Source of the DNA: Pseudomonas sp. B21_DOA
Lineage (GTDB): Bacteria; Pseudomonadota; Gammaproteobacteria; Pseudomonadales; Pseudomonadaceae
DNA: 64,000 bases
Reading direction: 5' to 3'
Assembly (NCBI GenBank): GCA_030544685.1
Contig: CP086683.1
Span: 2,976,001-3,040,000, forward strand
Shown: one piece after another, positions 49,901 to 59,378 of the stretch
Layout: each line of letters opens with the position of its first letter
Position numbering within the stretch: position 1 is the stretch's first letter
The notes under the pieces: model-generated
Database searches by the model: none
Seen by the model: only the letters and a program-made list of their open reading frames with translations
Told to the model about the DNA's origin: nothing
Program-made: the position numbers and the translations under genes

Positions 49901-52900
49901 TTCGATCAAGCTGCACCTGCGCGAAACCCTGCCGGATTATATGGTCCCGGTCAGTTGGGCGTTCCTCGACCGACTGCCGCTGACCGCCAACGGCAAGCTC
50001 GATCGCAAACAACTGCCGCAGCCGGACGTTGCGCAGGTGCAAGAAGCTTACGCGGCGCCGCGCAGTGAACTGGAACAGCGTCTGGCGGAGATTTGGCAGG
50101 ACGTGCTCAAGGTCGAGCGGGTCGGGCTTCACGATAATTTCTTCGAGCTGGGCGGCGATTCGATCATTTCGATTCAAGTGGTCAGCCGCGCGCGGCAGGC
50201 CGGCATTCGTTTTACGCCCAAGGATATTTTCCAGCATCAGACCGTGCAGCGTCTGGCCACCGTCGCGCAGCAGAGCGACGCGGTGCAGACGGAGCAGGGC
50301 GAAGTGCTTGGCGACGCGCCGCTGACGCCGATCCAGCAGTATTTCTTCCACAGCGACATCCCGGCGCGGCATCACTGGAACCAGTCGATCCTGCTGACCC
50401 CGGCGAAAACCCTGCAAGCCGGGGCGCTGCAACAGGCCCTGGCGCAGGTGCAAAAGCAGCATGACGCCTTGCGTCTGCGGTATCGCCAAACCGAGCAGGG
50501 CTGGCAGCAAAGCCACGGCGCGGCGGATCAGCCACAAGACTTGTTGCGCAGCTTTACGCTGGACGACAGCGCGGCATTGCCAGCGCTGTGCCTGGACCTG
50601 CAACGCAGCCTCGACCTGCATAACGGCCCGCTGATCCGCGCGGCGCTGATCGATTTGCCGGACGCCAGTCAGCGTCTGTTGCTGGTGATTCATCACCTGG
50701 TGGTCGACGGCGTGTCGTGGCGGATACTGCTGGAAGACCTGCAAAGCGCCTATCAGCAGATCAGCAGCGGACAGCGCGTGCATCTGCCGGCCAAGACCAG
50801 CGCGTTCAAGGACTGGGGCGTGCGTCTGCAAGAACATGCGCGAAGCGCGGCGCTGGGCAGCGAACTGAGCTACTGGCGCGAACAGTTGCGCGATGCGCCG
50901 CTCGGTTTGCCGCTGGACAATCCGCAGGGCCAATTGAACAACCGCTTCGAACGCAGCGTCGACACGCGACTGGACGCCGAACGTACCCGCCAATTGCTGC
51001 AACAGGCTCCGGCGGTCTACCGCACTCAAGTCAACGACCTGCTGCTGACCGCACTGGCGCGGGTGCTCTGCGAGTGGACCGCTAGCGACAGCGCGTTGGT
51101 GCAGCTCGAAGGCCATGGCCGCGAAGACCTCTTCGATGACATCGACCTGAGCCGCACCGTGGGCTGGTTCACCAGCATGTTCCCGGTACGCCTGACACCA
51201 AACGCCAGTCTGCAAACCTCGATCAAAGGCATCAAGGAGCAACTGCGCGCGATCCCCAACAAGGGCATCGGCTATGGCTTGTTGCGTTATCTCGGCACCG
51301 CCGAAGCACAAGCGGCACTGCATGAACTGGCGCAACCGCAGGTGACGTTCAACTACCTCGGCCAGTTCGATAACAACTTCGACGAAGACGCCTTGTGGCG
51401 GCCGGCCACCGAAGACAAGGGCGCCGGTCAGGACGAAAACGCGCCGATGGCCAACTGGCTGACCATCGATGGCCGGGTTTATCAGGGCCAGTTGAGCCTG
51501 ACCTGGACCTACAGCAGCGACGTCTTCGAAGAAGCGACCATTGCCGCGCTGGCCCGCGCCTACGAAGTGGCACTGAACGAATTGATCGACCACTGCCTCA
51601 GCCATGCGGGCGGCCTCACGCCGTCCGACGTGCCGCTGGCCGGTTTGTCCCAGGCGCATCTGGACAGCCTGCCGATTGCCGCCCAGCGCATCGAGGACAT
51701 CTATCCGCTGGCGCCGATGCAGCAGGGCATTCTGTTCCACAGCCTGTACGACGCGGACGCCAGCGCCTATGTCTATCAGATGCTGCTGGACATCGACGGC
51801 CTCGACGTTGCGCGGTTTCAGCAAGCCTGGCAGCGGGTGGTCGATCGCCATGAAGTGCTGCGCGCCGGTTTCATCTGGGGCCGCGACGGCCTCGATGCGC
51901 CGTTGCAGGTGATCAATCGCCAACTGACCCTGGAAATGCCGGAAATCGATGTGCGCGATGCCGCTGATCTGCCGGCCGTGCTTGAGGCGCGGGCGCAAGC
52001 CGACCGTGAACGCGGCTTCGATCTGCAGAATCCACCGCTGCTGCGCCTGTGCCTGCTGCGCACTGCCGACGATCGCCATAGGCTGATTTTCACTTGTCAC
52101 CACATCCTCATGGATGGCTGGAGCAACTCGCGCATGTTCGGCGAAGTGCTGCAGGATTACGCCGGCCAGCCGGTGCCGAGCGCGCAGGGCCGCTATCGCG
52201 ATTTTCTGGTCTGGCTGCAGGGCCAGGACAAGGCCGCCGCGCAGGACTTCTGGCGCGGGCAACTGGCCGAACTCGACGAACCGACCCGACTGGCCTCGGC
52301 GTGTCATGGACGCACCGTGCCGGGGCCGGGCAAACAGATGCATCGTCTGCATTTCGATGAAGCGTTGACCCAGCGCCTGAACCACTTCTCCCGTCAGCAA
52401 CAGGTGACCCTCAACAGTCTGGTGCAGGCGGCATGGCTGCTGGTGTTGCAGCGCTACACCGGCCAGGCCACCGTGGCGTTTGGCGCCACGGTATCCGGGC
52501 GTCCGGTGGATTTGCCGGGCATCGAGGAGCAACTGGGGCTGTTCATCAACACCTTGCCGGTGATTGCCAGCCCGCAGGCCAGCCTCAGCGTCGGTGACTG
52601 GGTGCGCAGCGTGCAGGACAGGAACCTGTTGCTGCGCGACTACGAGCAGACGCCGTTGCAGGACATTCAGCGTCTGGCCGCATTGAGTGGCGAAGCGTTG
52701 TTCGACACCTTGCTGGTGTTCGAGAACTATCCGGTGTCCGATGCGTTGGAGGCCAATCCTGGCGGGCTGGGTTTTTCCGGTCTGGAGCATCGCGAGCAGA
52801 CCAACTATGGCCTGACCCTGATCGCTGGCGCCAGCGAAGTGCTCAACCTTGATTTCAACTACCTCACCGAACACTTTGCCGAGCGCAGCGTGCTTGCTCT

Positions 52901-55900
52901 GGCGGTGCATTTGCGTGAAGTGCTGGAGCAATTTATCGCAGCGCCGCAACGGGCACTTGGCGAGATCGGTCTGCTGCCGCTGGCCGAACGGCAGACGCTG
53001 GCGCAGTGGAACGACAATCACGCGGCTTATCCGGCCGAGCGGTTGATCTCGCAGAGCTTTGAAGCACGGGTGGCGGCGCATCCGCAGGCACTGGCGTTGA
53101 GTCATGCCGGCGTGGCGCTGAGCTACGGCGAACTGAACCGCCGCGCAAACCAATTGGCCCGGCATCTGGTGACGCTGGGTGTCACCGCCGAAGTGCGCGT
53201 CGGCGTGGCGCTGCCGCGTTCGGCGGAACTGGTGATCGCCCTGATGGCGGTGCTCAAGGCCGGCGGCACCTACGTGCCGCTGGACCCGGACTACCCGGCC
53301 GACCGCGTGGCCTACATGCTCGATGACAGCCAGGCGAAAGTCCTGCTGACCCAGCAAGCGTTGCTGGCGCAACTGCCATCCAGCGAAGCCCACGTGGTGC
53401 TGGTCGAGGCCGGCGGCGAGGCGTTTGCATCGCAGGCGCCGGACAACCTGCCGGCGCGCGCCGACTCGGCCAATCTGGCCTACGTGATCTACACCTCCGG
53501 CTCCACCGGCAAACCGAAAGGCGTGGCCATCGCCCATCGCAACGTACAGGCACTGATTCATTGGTCCGCCGAGGTCTACAGCGAGGACGATCTGCAAGGT
53601 GTGCTGGCCTCGACGTCGGTGTGCTTCGACCTGTCGGTGTGGGAGATTTTCGTCACCCTGGTGCGCGGCGGATCCATGGTCATGGCGCGCAATGCTCTGG
53701 AGCTACCGGACTTGCCCGAGCGTGATCAGGTGCGCCTGATCAACACCGTGCCGTCGGCGATTGCCGCGTTGCAACGCATCGGCCAGATCCCGTCGGGCGT
53801 GCGCATCATCAATCTGGCCGGCGAGCCGCTCAAGCAGGCGCTGGTCGACACCTTGTACCGCGAAACTTCGGTCGCCCACGTTTACGATCTGTACGGGCCT
53901 TCCGAAGACACCACGTATTCGACCTGGACCCGTCGCGAACTCGGTGGCCAGGCCAATATCGGCCGGCCTTTGCGCAATACCACTGCGTACCTGCTCGATG
54001 AGCAATTGCAGGAAGCGCCGGTCGGCATCGCAGCGGAGCTGTATCTGGCCGGTGAGGGCATCACCCGTGGCTATCTGTTGCGCCCGGGCCTGACCGCCGA
54101 GCGTTTCGTGCCCAACCCGTTGGCGAGCAACGGCGAGCGTATGTACCGCACCGGCGACCTGACGCGCTTCATCGATGACGGCCGTATCGAATACGTCGGC
54201 CGCATCGACCATCAGGTCAAGGTGCGTGGCTTCCGTATTGAACTGGGTGAAATCGAAGCGCGTCTGCTGGCCCAGGCCAGCGTGCGCGAAGGCGTGGTGC
54301 TGGCGGTGGACGGCGTTGGCGGCCAGCAACTGCTGGCTTATGTGGTACCGGACGAGGCCGATCAAAGCCCCGCGCAACTGGACGCGCTGAGTGCTGAGTT
54401 GCAAGCCGCGCTCAAGGCGCATCTGCCGGACTACATGGTGCCGGCGCAGTGGCTGTTCCTTGAACAATTGCCGCTGACACCCAACGGCAAACTTGATCGC
54501 AAGGCCTTGCCGGCAGCGGATGCCAGCCAGGCGCAACGCGATTACGTGGCGCCTTCGACGGCGCTGGAGCAGCAACTGGCCGAGGTCTGGCAGGACATTC
54601 TGAAGATCGAGCAGGTCGGCGTGACCGACAATTTCTTCGCCCTCGGCGGTGATTCGATCATCTCGATTCAACTGGTCAGCCGCGCGCGTCAGCAGGGCAT
54701 TTGCTTCACGCCCAAAGACCTGTTCCAGCAGCAGACGGTGCAGAAACTGGCCACAGTGGTTTCGCATGCAGACGCGCAATCCGCCAGCGCTGCCGACTAC
54801 CCGTTGGCGCAACTGGATCAGGCGCAGCTCGATGCCTTGCCGGTGCCGGCGGAGCTGATCGAAGACGTCTATCCGCTGTCGCCGATGCAGGAAGGCATGC
54901 TCTTCCACACCCTGTCGGATAACGGCAGCAGCCTTTACGTGCAACAGGTCAGCCTGCCGATCAAGGGCCTCGACGTTGCGCGCTTCCGCCGGGCCTGGGA
55001 ATTCATCATTGTGCGTCAGGCGATCCTGCGCACCAGTTTCCATTGGCAGGACGGCCTGGCCAAACCGCTGCAGGTCGTCCATCGCCATGCGCCGCTGCAG
55101 ATGCAGGTGCTCGATTGGCGTGGGCAGGACTGCAGCGAGGCGGCGATTGCCGAGTTCGCCAGCGTTGATCGCGCGCTGGGCTTCGACTTGGCTGAAGCGC
55201 GATTGCAGCGGGTGACCCTGCTGCAGCTGGGCGCCGAGCAGTACCAGATGATCTGGACCAGCCACCACATTCTGATGGACGGCTGGAGCAGTTCGCGGCT
55301 GTTCGGCGAGGTCTTGCAGTACTACTCCACGGGCGAGGTGACTGGCGAAAACGGCCGCTATCGCGACTTCATTGCCTGGTTGCAGGCGCAGGATCAGGAT
55401 GCCCAGGAGCTGTTCTGGAAGGCGCGTCTGGCGGTGGTCAACGAACCGACCGCGCTGAGTCAGGCGATGCACCCGCGTCACAGCGCCGACGTTACCGGCC
55501 ACGATGCTATCTATTCGAACTGGGACAAAGCGCAAACCTCACGCCTGCTGGAGTTCTGCCGCGACCTGCGCATCACCCCTAACACACTGATCCAGGGCGC
55601 GTGGCTGCTGCTGTTGCAACGCTACACCGGCCAGCAGACGGTGACCTTCGGCGCCACCGTATCAGGGCGTCCGGAAAGTCTGCCGAACGTCGGCAACATG
55701 CTCGGCCTGTTCATTAACACCTTGCCGATCATTCAGACCCCGCAGGCCGATCAGCGTCTGGCCGACTGGCTGGGTGAAGTGCAGGCCTACAACCTCGACA
55801 TTCGCGATTACTCCCAGGCACCGCTGGCCGATGTGCAGCGCTGGTCGAACCTCGGTGGTCAGGCGCTGTTCGACAGCATCGTGGTGTTCGAGAACTTCCC

Positions 55901-58900
55901 GATCGACGAGCGCTTGCAGGAAGAAACCGACACCGAGCTGACCTTCGGCAAATCCATTGGCCACGGCGTGACCAACGTGCCGATGGACCTTGCGGTGATG
56001 CTCGGCGACGAGTTGTCGATCGAGTACCTGTACCTGCGCAGCCACTTCAGCGCCGAGGCGGTAGATGGCATTCGCCTGACCCTGGAAAACACCCTCGCGG
56101 CGATGATGGCCGCGCCGTATGAGCGGCTGGGCAACTTGCAGCGTCTGTCCGCCGAACAATGGCAAGCGGCGCAGGCCTGGAGCGCCGAGCCGGCGCACCG
56201 CCATGAACCGCGCCTGTTGCCGGAGCTGATCAGTCGTCATGCGCAACAGCAACCGGATGCGATCGCAGTGCAATGCGCCGGCGAAAGCCTGACCTACGCA
56301 GAGCTGGAGCGGCAGGCCAATCGACTCGCGCAGTGCCTGATCGCCCACGGCGCCGGGCCGGAAGTGGTGATCGGCGTGGCATTGCCGCGTTCGCTGGAAA
56401 TGCTGGTGAGCTTCCTCGCCGTGCTCAAGAGCGGTGCGGCGTACGTGCCGCTGGACATTGATTATCCGCCGGAGCGTCTGGCGTACATGATCGAAGATTC
56501 GCGCACGGCTTTGCTGCTGACACAAACCAGCCTGCGTGCGACGTTGCCAGCGCCGCAAGGCGTGCTTCGTCTGGAAATCGATCAACTCGATCGCAGTCTT
56601 TACAGTGATGCCGCCCCAGTCTGTGATGTTCACGAGCAGAGCCTGGCCTATCTGGTTTACACCTCCGGGTCCACCGGACGGCCGAAAGGCGTGGCCGTCA
56701 CCCAGGGCCCCTTAAGCATGCACTGCCAGGCCATCGCCGAACTGTACGAAATGGACGCGAGCAGTTGCGAGTTGCACTTCATGTCGTTCGCTTTCGACGG
56801 TGCCCATGAACGCTGGCTGAGTACCTTGTACAGCGGCGGTCGTCTAGTGATTCGCGACGGATGCCTGTGGACCCCGGAGCAGACCTATCGGGCCCTGCAC
56901 GATTACGGCGTGACCATCGCCTGCTTCCCGCCGGCCTATCTCAAACAACTCGCCGAGTACGCCGCCGCCAGCGGCATCGCACCACCGCCAGTGCGCATCT
57001 ACTGCTTCGGTGGCGATGCGGTGCCGGAGCAGACCTTCGAACAGGTCAAAGCCGCGTTGCGTCCGCAGTTCTTCACCAACGGCTACGGCCCGACCGAAAC
57101 CGTGGTCACGCCGACGCTCTGGAAAGTCGCCATCAGCCAGCACTGCGAAGCGGCGTATGCGCCGATCGGCCGCGCGGTCGGTGCGCGGTCGCTGTACGTG
57201 CTTGACGACGATCTGAATCCGCTGCCGCCGGGTTTTGCCGGTGAGTTGTACATCGGCGGTTACGGCGTCGCTCGCGGTTATTACGGGCGCCCTGACCTGA
57301 CCGGCGAACGCTTCGTGCCCAACCCGTTTGCGCCCGGCGAGCGCCTGTACCGCAGCGGCGATCTGGTGCGGCGTCGCGCGGACGGCGTGGTCGATTACGT
57401 CGGGCGCATCGACCATCAGGTCAAGGTGCGTGGCTTCCGCATCGAGCTGGGCGAAGTCGAGGCCAGCCTGCGTCAGTTGCCGGCGGTCAGCGATGCGCTG
57501 GTGATTGCCCGCGACAATGCCTCCGGCAAGCAACTGATCGGTTATGTGGTCACCGCCACGGGTGATGATATCGGCGATGAACTCAAGGCCGGGCTGCGTG
57601 CTTCGCTGCCGGAATACATGGTGCCGGCGCAGATCGTCTGCCTCAGCGCGTTCCCGGTTACGCCCAACGGCAAACTCGATCGCAAGGCCCTGCCGGAGCC
57701 GGAGTTCAAAAGCGACGAATATGTTGCCCCGCGCACCGAGCAGGAACGCCTGCTGGCGGAAATCTGGGCGCAGGTGTTGCAGGTCGAGCAGGTCGGTATC
57801 AGCGATAACTTCTTTGAACTGGGCGGCGATTCGATCCTCAGCCTGCAAGTGATCTCGCGGGTGAGAAACCATCCGACCCTGCAGATGGAGCTGAAACTGC
57901 GTGATCTGATGCGCTACCAAACCATCGCCGGCATTCTCGAGCAGCAAGTGGCGAAGGAGGGCGCCGGGCAAGCGCTGCCGGACCTGACTCAGGTTGCCGC
58001 AGAGGGCGCGTTCAATCTGCTGCCGATCCAGCAATGGTTCTTCGCCGAAGGCATGGCCGAGGCGCATCACTACAACCAGTCGTTGCTGCTCAGCGCACGT
58101 CAGCCGCTGGATCTCGATGCACTCGAACAGGCGCTGGGCTTGATCGAACAGCATCACGATTCGCTGCGCCTGCGTTTTTCCAACGACGGCGGGCGCTGGT
58201 TGCAGCGCTATAGCAGCAGCGCCTCCGACGAGGCTGTGCTGTGGCGCCGCGAAGCGCAAAACAGCGAAGAGGTCGAAGTCTTGGCCAACCTCGCGCAGCG
58301 CAGCCTCAAACTCGATGACGGGCCGGTCTGGCGGGTCATGCATGTGGCCTTGCCGGATGGCCAGGCGCGGTTGCTGGTGGTGATTCATCACCTGGTGGTC
58401 GACACCGTGTCGTGGCGGATTCTGCTCGACGATCTGAAAGTCGCTTATGAGGCGTGCGTGCAGGGGCTGGCGCCGCAACTGCCGATTCGCACCAGCAGTT
58501 ATCGTTCGTTTGCCGAGGCATTGCAGGCCCAGGCGCCGGTGATTGCCGAGCAAGAATTGAGCTATTGGCTGGAGCAACTGGATCAGCCCGGCGTTGATCT
58601 GCCTTGCGACAACCCGCGCGGCAAGAACCTTGTGCGGCAACAGGCGCAGGCACGGCTCAAACTGTCCCGCGAGCACACCGAACAACTGCTCAAACAGGCC
58701 CCGGCGGTGTACGGCACGCAGATCAACGACCTGCTGCTGTCGGCGCTCAGCCGTGCCCTGTGCCGCTGGAGCCAGCAACCGTCGGCGCTGATCCTGCTTG
58801 AAGGGCACGGGCGCGAAGACCTCTTCGAATCGATCGACCTGAGCCGCAGCCTCGGCTGGTTCACCAGCATGTTCCCGGTGCGCTTGCGCCCGGACGGCAA

Positions 58901-59309
58901 CGACATCGGCCAGTCGATCATCGATGTGCAGGCGCAACTGGCGGGCGTGCCGCAGAAGGGCATCGGCTACGGCGTGTTGCGTCATCTGGCCGGGCCGGAA
59001 ATCTCGGCGCAACTGGCCGGATTGCCGCAGGCACGGGTGACGTTCAACTACCTCGGGCAGTTCGACCAGAGCTTCGATGAACAGGCGTTGCTGGTGCCGG
59101 CACTGGAAGAGACCGGCGACAACTACAGCCTCAAGGCGAACCTGGGCAACTGGCTGGAAATCGTCGGCCAGGTCTATGACGGGCAACTGGCCTTGCGCTG
59201 CATCTACAGTAGCCAGCGTTACCGCGCCGGCACCATGGATGCGCTGATGAGCGATTACCAGCGCGAGCTTGAAGCGTTGATCGAACATTGCATGGCGCGG
59301 GTGGGTTGA
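46995..59309 (+). CDS. Pyoverdine side-chain NRPS, modules 4-6 (C-A-T-E-C-A-T-C-A-T-E; Thr, Ala, OH-Orn)
   Basis: This 4104-aa protein starts at GTG, 13 nt after the previous gene, behind AGAGGG. Module 4: code D-F-W-N-V-G-M-V-H, the Thr type, and an epimerase. Module 5: D-L-W-N-N-A-L-T-Y, Ala-like, with no epimerase although its T domain is LGGDSI. Module 6: D-G-E-C-C-G-G-V-T, possibly hydroxy-Orn, then T (LGGDSILS near 3610) and a last epimerase (HHLVVDT near 3798). The protein stops after this epimerase, without thioesterase. It has no frame breaks. Confidence 0.93.
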   Translation: MQELIESVGQLSAKQRKALAVLLKQKGVNLFDIAPVFKRTAEEPLLLSYAQQRQWFLWQWAPHSAAYNIPTALRLQGPLDVPALERSVEALIERHETLRTVFSQDSAQPLQVVLPAGPFTLDIHHLSADLANDPEHSIEAFVQTQSQKTFDLQHGPLLRAALLQVNPDDHVLVLTLHHIVSDGWSLQVMIEELVQLYAGFNLGHDAGLPALPIQYADYALWQRQWMEAGEQERQLAYWQEKLGGEQPVLELPLDRPRAVDQSFAGASHNLILDTALSNALKAFARQENVTLFVLLLASFQALLHRYSGQSDIRVGVPVANRGRVEIERLIGFFVNTQVLKADIDAELPFIELLRQVKQTAQEAQAHQDLPFEQLVEALEPGRSLSHSPLFQVMFNHQAERRASVATRLNGLNIEPLEWQSQTAQFDLTLNTTEQAHGIEAVLKYATDLFDAATIERLAQHWTALLQAIVAEPAQRIGQLPMLDAGQQQQLLALWNPPLIEQPLTQCLQQAIEVQAELHADAVAVTFVGQRLTYAELNRRANQWAHTLIERGVGPDVRVGVAVERSLDMIVAILAVLKAGGAYVPLDPSYPDDRLGYMIDDSGIHLLLTQGHLLGQLPLPPGLVCLDLDQAPEHGIASNPPCLTTPDNLAYVIYTSGSTGKPKGALLPHGNVMRLFSATEQRFDFGAQDSWTLFHSYAFDFSVWEIFGALLYGGKLVVVPHDVSRSPEDFYTLLCDENVTVLNQTPSAFKPLMQVACESSRSNALRYVVFGGEALEVQNLRPWFERFGDRAPTLINMYGITETTVHVTYRLLSLADLQSNHSSPIGAPIVDLSWYLLDSSLNLVPQGCIGELYIAGAGLARGYLNQAGMTATRFVPDPFNRKAGQRLYRTGDLARLRGDGVIEYIGRIDHQVKIRGFRIELGEIEAQLLKHPQVREAVVLAVDGLSGQQLATWVVPVEALNADEQGALRDSIKLHLRETLPDYMVPVSWAFLDRLPLTANGKLDRKQLPQPDVAQVQEAYAAPRSELEQRLAEIWQDVLKVERVGLHDNFFELGGDSIISIQVVSRARQAGIRFTPKDIFQHQTVQRLATVAQQSDAVQTEQGEVLGDAPLTPIQQYFFHSDIPARHHWNQSILLTPAKTLQAGALQQALAQVQKQHDALRLRYRQTEQGWQQSHGAADQPQDLLRSFTLDDSAALPALCLDLQRSLDLHNGPLIRAALIDLPDASQRLLLVIHHLVVDGVSWRILLEDLQSAYQQISSGQRVHLPAKTSAFKDWGVRLQEHARSAALGSELSYWREQLRDAPLGLPLDNPQGQLNNRFERSVDTRLDAERTRQLLQQAPAVYRTQVNDLLLTALARVLCEWTASDSALVQLEGHGREDLFDDIDLSRTVGWFTSMFPVRLTPNASLQTSIKGIKEQLRAIPNKGIGYGLLRYLGTAEAQAALHELAQPQVTFNYLGQFDNNFDEDALWRPATEDKGAGQDENAPMANWLTIDGRVYQGQLSLTWTYSSDVFEEATIAALARAYEVALNELIDHCLSHAGGLTPSDVPLAGLSQAHLDSLPIAAQRIEDIYPLAPMQQGILFHSLYDADASAYVYQMLLDIDGLDVARFQQAWQRVVDRHEVLRAGFIWGRDGLDAPLQVINRQLTLEMPEIDVRDAADLPAVLEARAQADRERGFDLQNPPLLRLCLLRTADDRHRLIFTCHHILMDGWSNSRMFGEVLQDYAGQPVPSAQGRYRDFLVWLQGQDKAAAQDFWRGQLAELDEPTRLASACHGRTVPGPGKQMHRLHFDEALTQRLNHFSRQQQVTLNSLVQAAWLLVLQRYTGQATVAFGATVSGRPVDLPGIEEQLGLFINTLPVIASPQASLSVGDWVRSVQDRNLLLRDYEQTPLQDIQRLAALSGEALFDTLLVFENYPVSDALEANPGGLGFSGLEHREQTNYGLTLIAGASEVLNLDFNYLTEHFAERSVLALAVHLREVLEQFIAAPQRALGEIGLLPLAERQTLAQWNDNHAAYPAERLISQSFEARVAAHPQALALSHAGVALSYGELNRRANQLARHLVTLGVTAEVRVGVALPRSAELVIALMAVLKAGGTYVPLDPDYPADRVAYMLDDSQAKVLLTQQALLAQLPSSEAHVVLVEAGGEAFASQAPDNLPARADSANLAYVIYTSGSTGKPKGVAIAHRNVQALIHWSAEVYSEDDLQGVLASTSVCFDLSVWEIFVTLVRGGSMVMARNALELPDLPERDQVRLINTVPSAIAALQRIGQIPSGVRIINLAGEPLKQALVDTLYRETSVAHVYDLYGPSEDTTYSTWTRRELGGQANIGRPLRNTTAYLLDEQLQEAPVGIAAELYLAGEGITRGYLLRPGLTAERFVPNPLASNGERMYRTGDLTRFIDDGRIEYVGRIDHQVKVRGFRIELGEIEARLLAQASVREGVVLAVDGVGGQQLLAYVVPDEADQSPAQLDALSAELQAALKAHLPDYMVPAQWLFLEQLPLTPNGKLDRKALPAADASQAQRDYVAPSTALEQQLAEVWQDILKIEQVGVTDNFFALGGDSIISIQLVSRARQQGICFTPKDLFQQQTVQKLATVVSHADAQSASAADYPLAQLDQAQLDALPVPAELIEDVYPLSPMQEGMLFHTLSDNGSSLYVQQVSLPIKGLDVARFRRAWEFIIVRQAILRTSFHWQDGLAKPLQVVHRHAPLQMQVLDWRGQDCSEAAIAEFASVDRALGFDLAEARLQRVTLLQLGAEQYQMIWTSHHILMDGWSSSRLFGEVLQYYSTGEVTGENGRYRDFIAWLQAQDQDAQELFWKARLAVVNEPTALSQAMHPRHSADVTGHDAIYSNWDKAQTSRLLEFCRDLRITPNTLIQGAWLLLLQRYTGQQTVTFGATVSGRPESLPNVGNMLGLFINTLPIIQTPQADQRLADWLGEVQAYNLDIRDYSQAPLADVQRWSNLGGQALFDSIVVFENFPIDERLQEETDTELTFGKSIGHGVTNVPMDLAVMLGDELSIEYLYLRSHFSAEAVDGIRLTLENTLAAMMAAPYERLGNLQRLSAEQWQAAQAWSAEPAHRHEPRLLPELISRHAQQQPDAIAVQCAGESLTYAELERQANRLAQCLIAHGAGPEVVIGVALPRSLEMLVSFLAVLKSGAAYVPLDIDYPPERLAYMIEDSRTALLLTQTSLRATLPAPQGVLRLEIDQLDRSLYSDAAPVCDVHEQSLAYLVYTSGSTGRPKGVAVTQGPLSMHCQAIAELYEMDASSCELHFMSFAFDGAHERWLSTLYSGGRLVIRDGCLWTPEQTYRALHDYGVTIACFPPAYLKQLAEYAAASGIAPPPVRIYCFGGDAVPEQTFEQVKAALRPQFFTNGYGPTETVVTPTLWKVAISQHCEAAYAPIGRAVGARSLYVLDDDLNPLPPGFAGELYIGGYGVARGYYGRPDLTGERFVPNPFAPGERLYRSGDLVRRRADGVVDYVGRIDHQVKVRGFRIELGEVEASLRQLPAVSDALVIARDNASGKQLIGYVVTATGDDIGDELKAGLRASLPEYMVPAQIVCLSAFPVTPNGKLDRKALPEPEFKSDEYVAPRTEQERLLAEIWAQVLQVEQVGISDNFFELGGDSILSLQVISRVRNHPTLQMELKLRDLMRYQTIAGILEQQVAKEGAGQALPDLTQVAAEGAFNLLPIQQWFFAEGMAEAHHYNQSLLLSARQPLDLDALEQALGLIEQHHDSLRLRFSNDGGRWLQRYSSSASDEAVLWRREAQNSEEVEVLANLAQRSLKLDDGPVWRVMHVALPDGQARLLVVIHHLVVDTVSWRILLDDLKVAYEACVQGLAPQLPIRTSSYRSFAEALQAQAPVIAEQELSYWLEQLDQPGVDLPCDNPRGKNLVRQQAQARLKLSREHTEQLLKQAPAVYGTQINDLLLSALSRALCRWSQQPSALILLEGHGREDLFESIDLSRSLGWFTSMFPVRLRPDGNDIGQSIIDVQAQLAGVPQKGIGYGVLRHLAGPEISAQLAGLPQARVTFNYLGQFDQSFDEQALLVPALEETGDNYSLKANLGNWLEIVGQVYDGQLALRCIYSSQRYRAGTMDALMSDYQRELEALIEHCMARVG

Positions 59310-59378
59310 TCACCCGGCCTTTTGCGCGGGCGCTGCCCAGGCGCGCCCGTCTTATTGCGGACACAAGGATTTTTATCG

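Noticed and set aside
48471..53597. A 1708-codon minus-strand open frame inside the NRPS gene
   Set aside because: Antisense to clear NRPS domains; long shadow frames are normal in GC-rich NRPS DNA and this one has no family motifs.
35763..59309. Assignment to an ornicorrugatin or corrugatin-type lipopeptide siderophore because of the SyrP-like and thioesterase genes
   Set aside because: The PvdS boxes, the fpvA and pvdE neighbours, the lack of an acyl-starter C domain and the residue order fit a pyoverdine side chain better.
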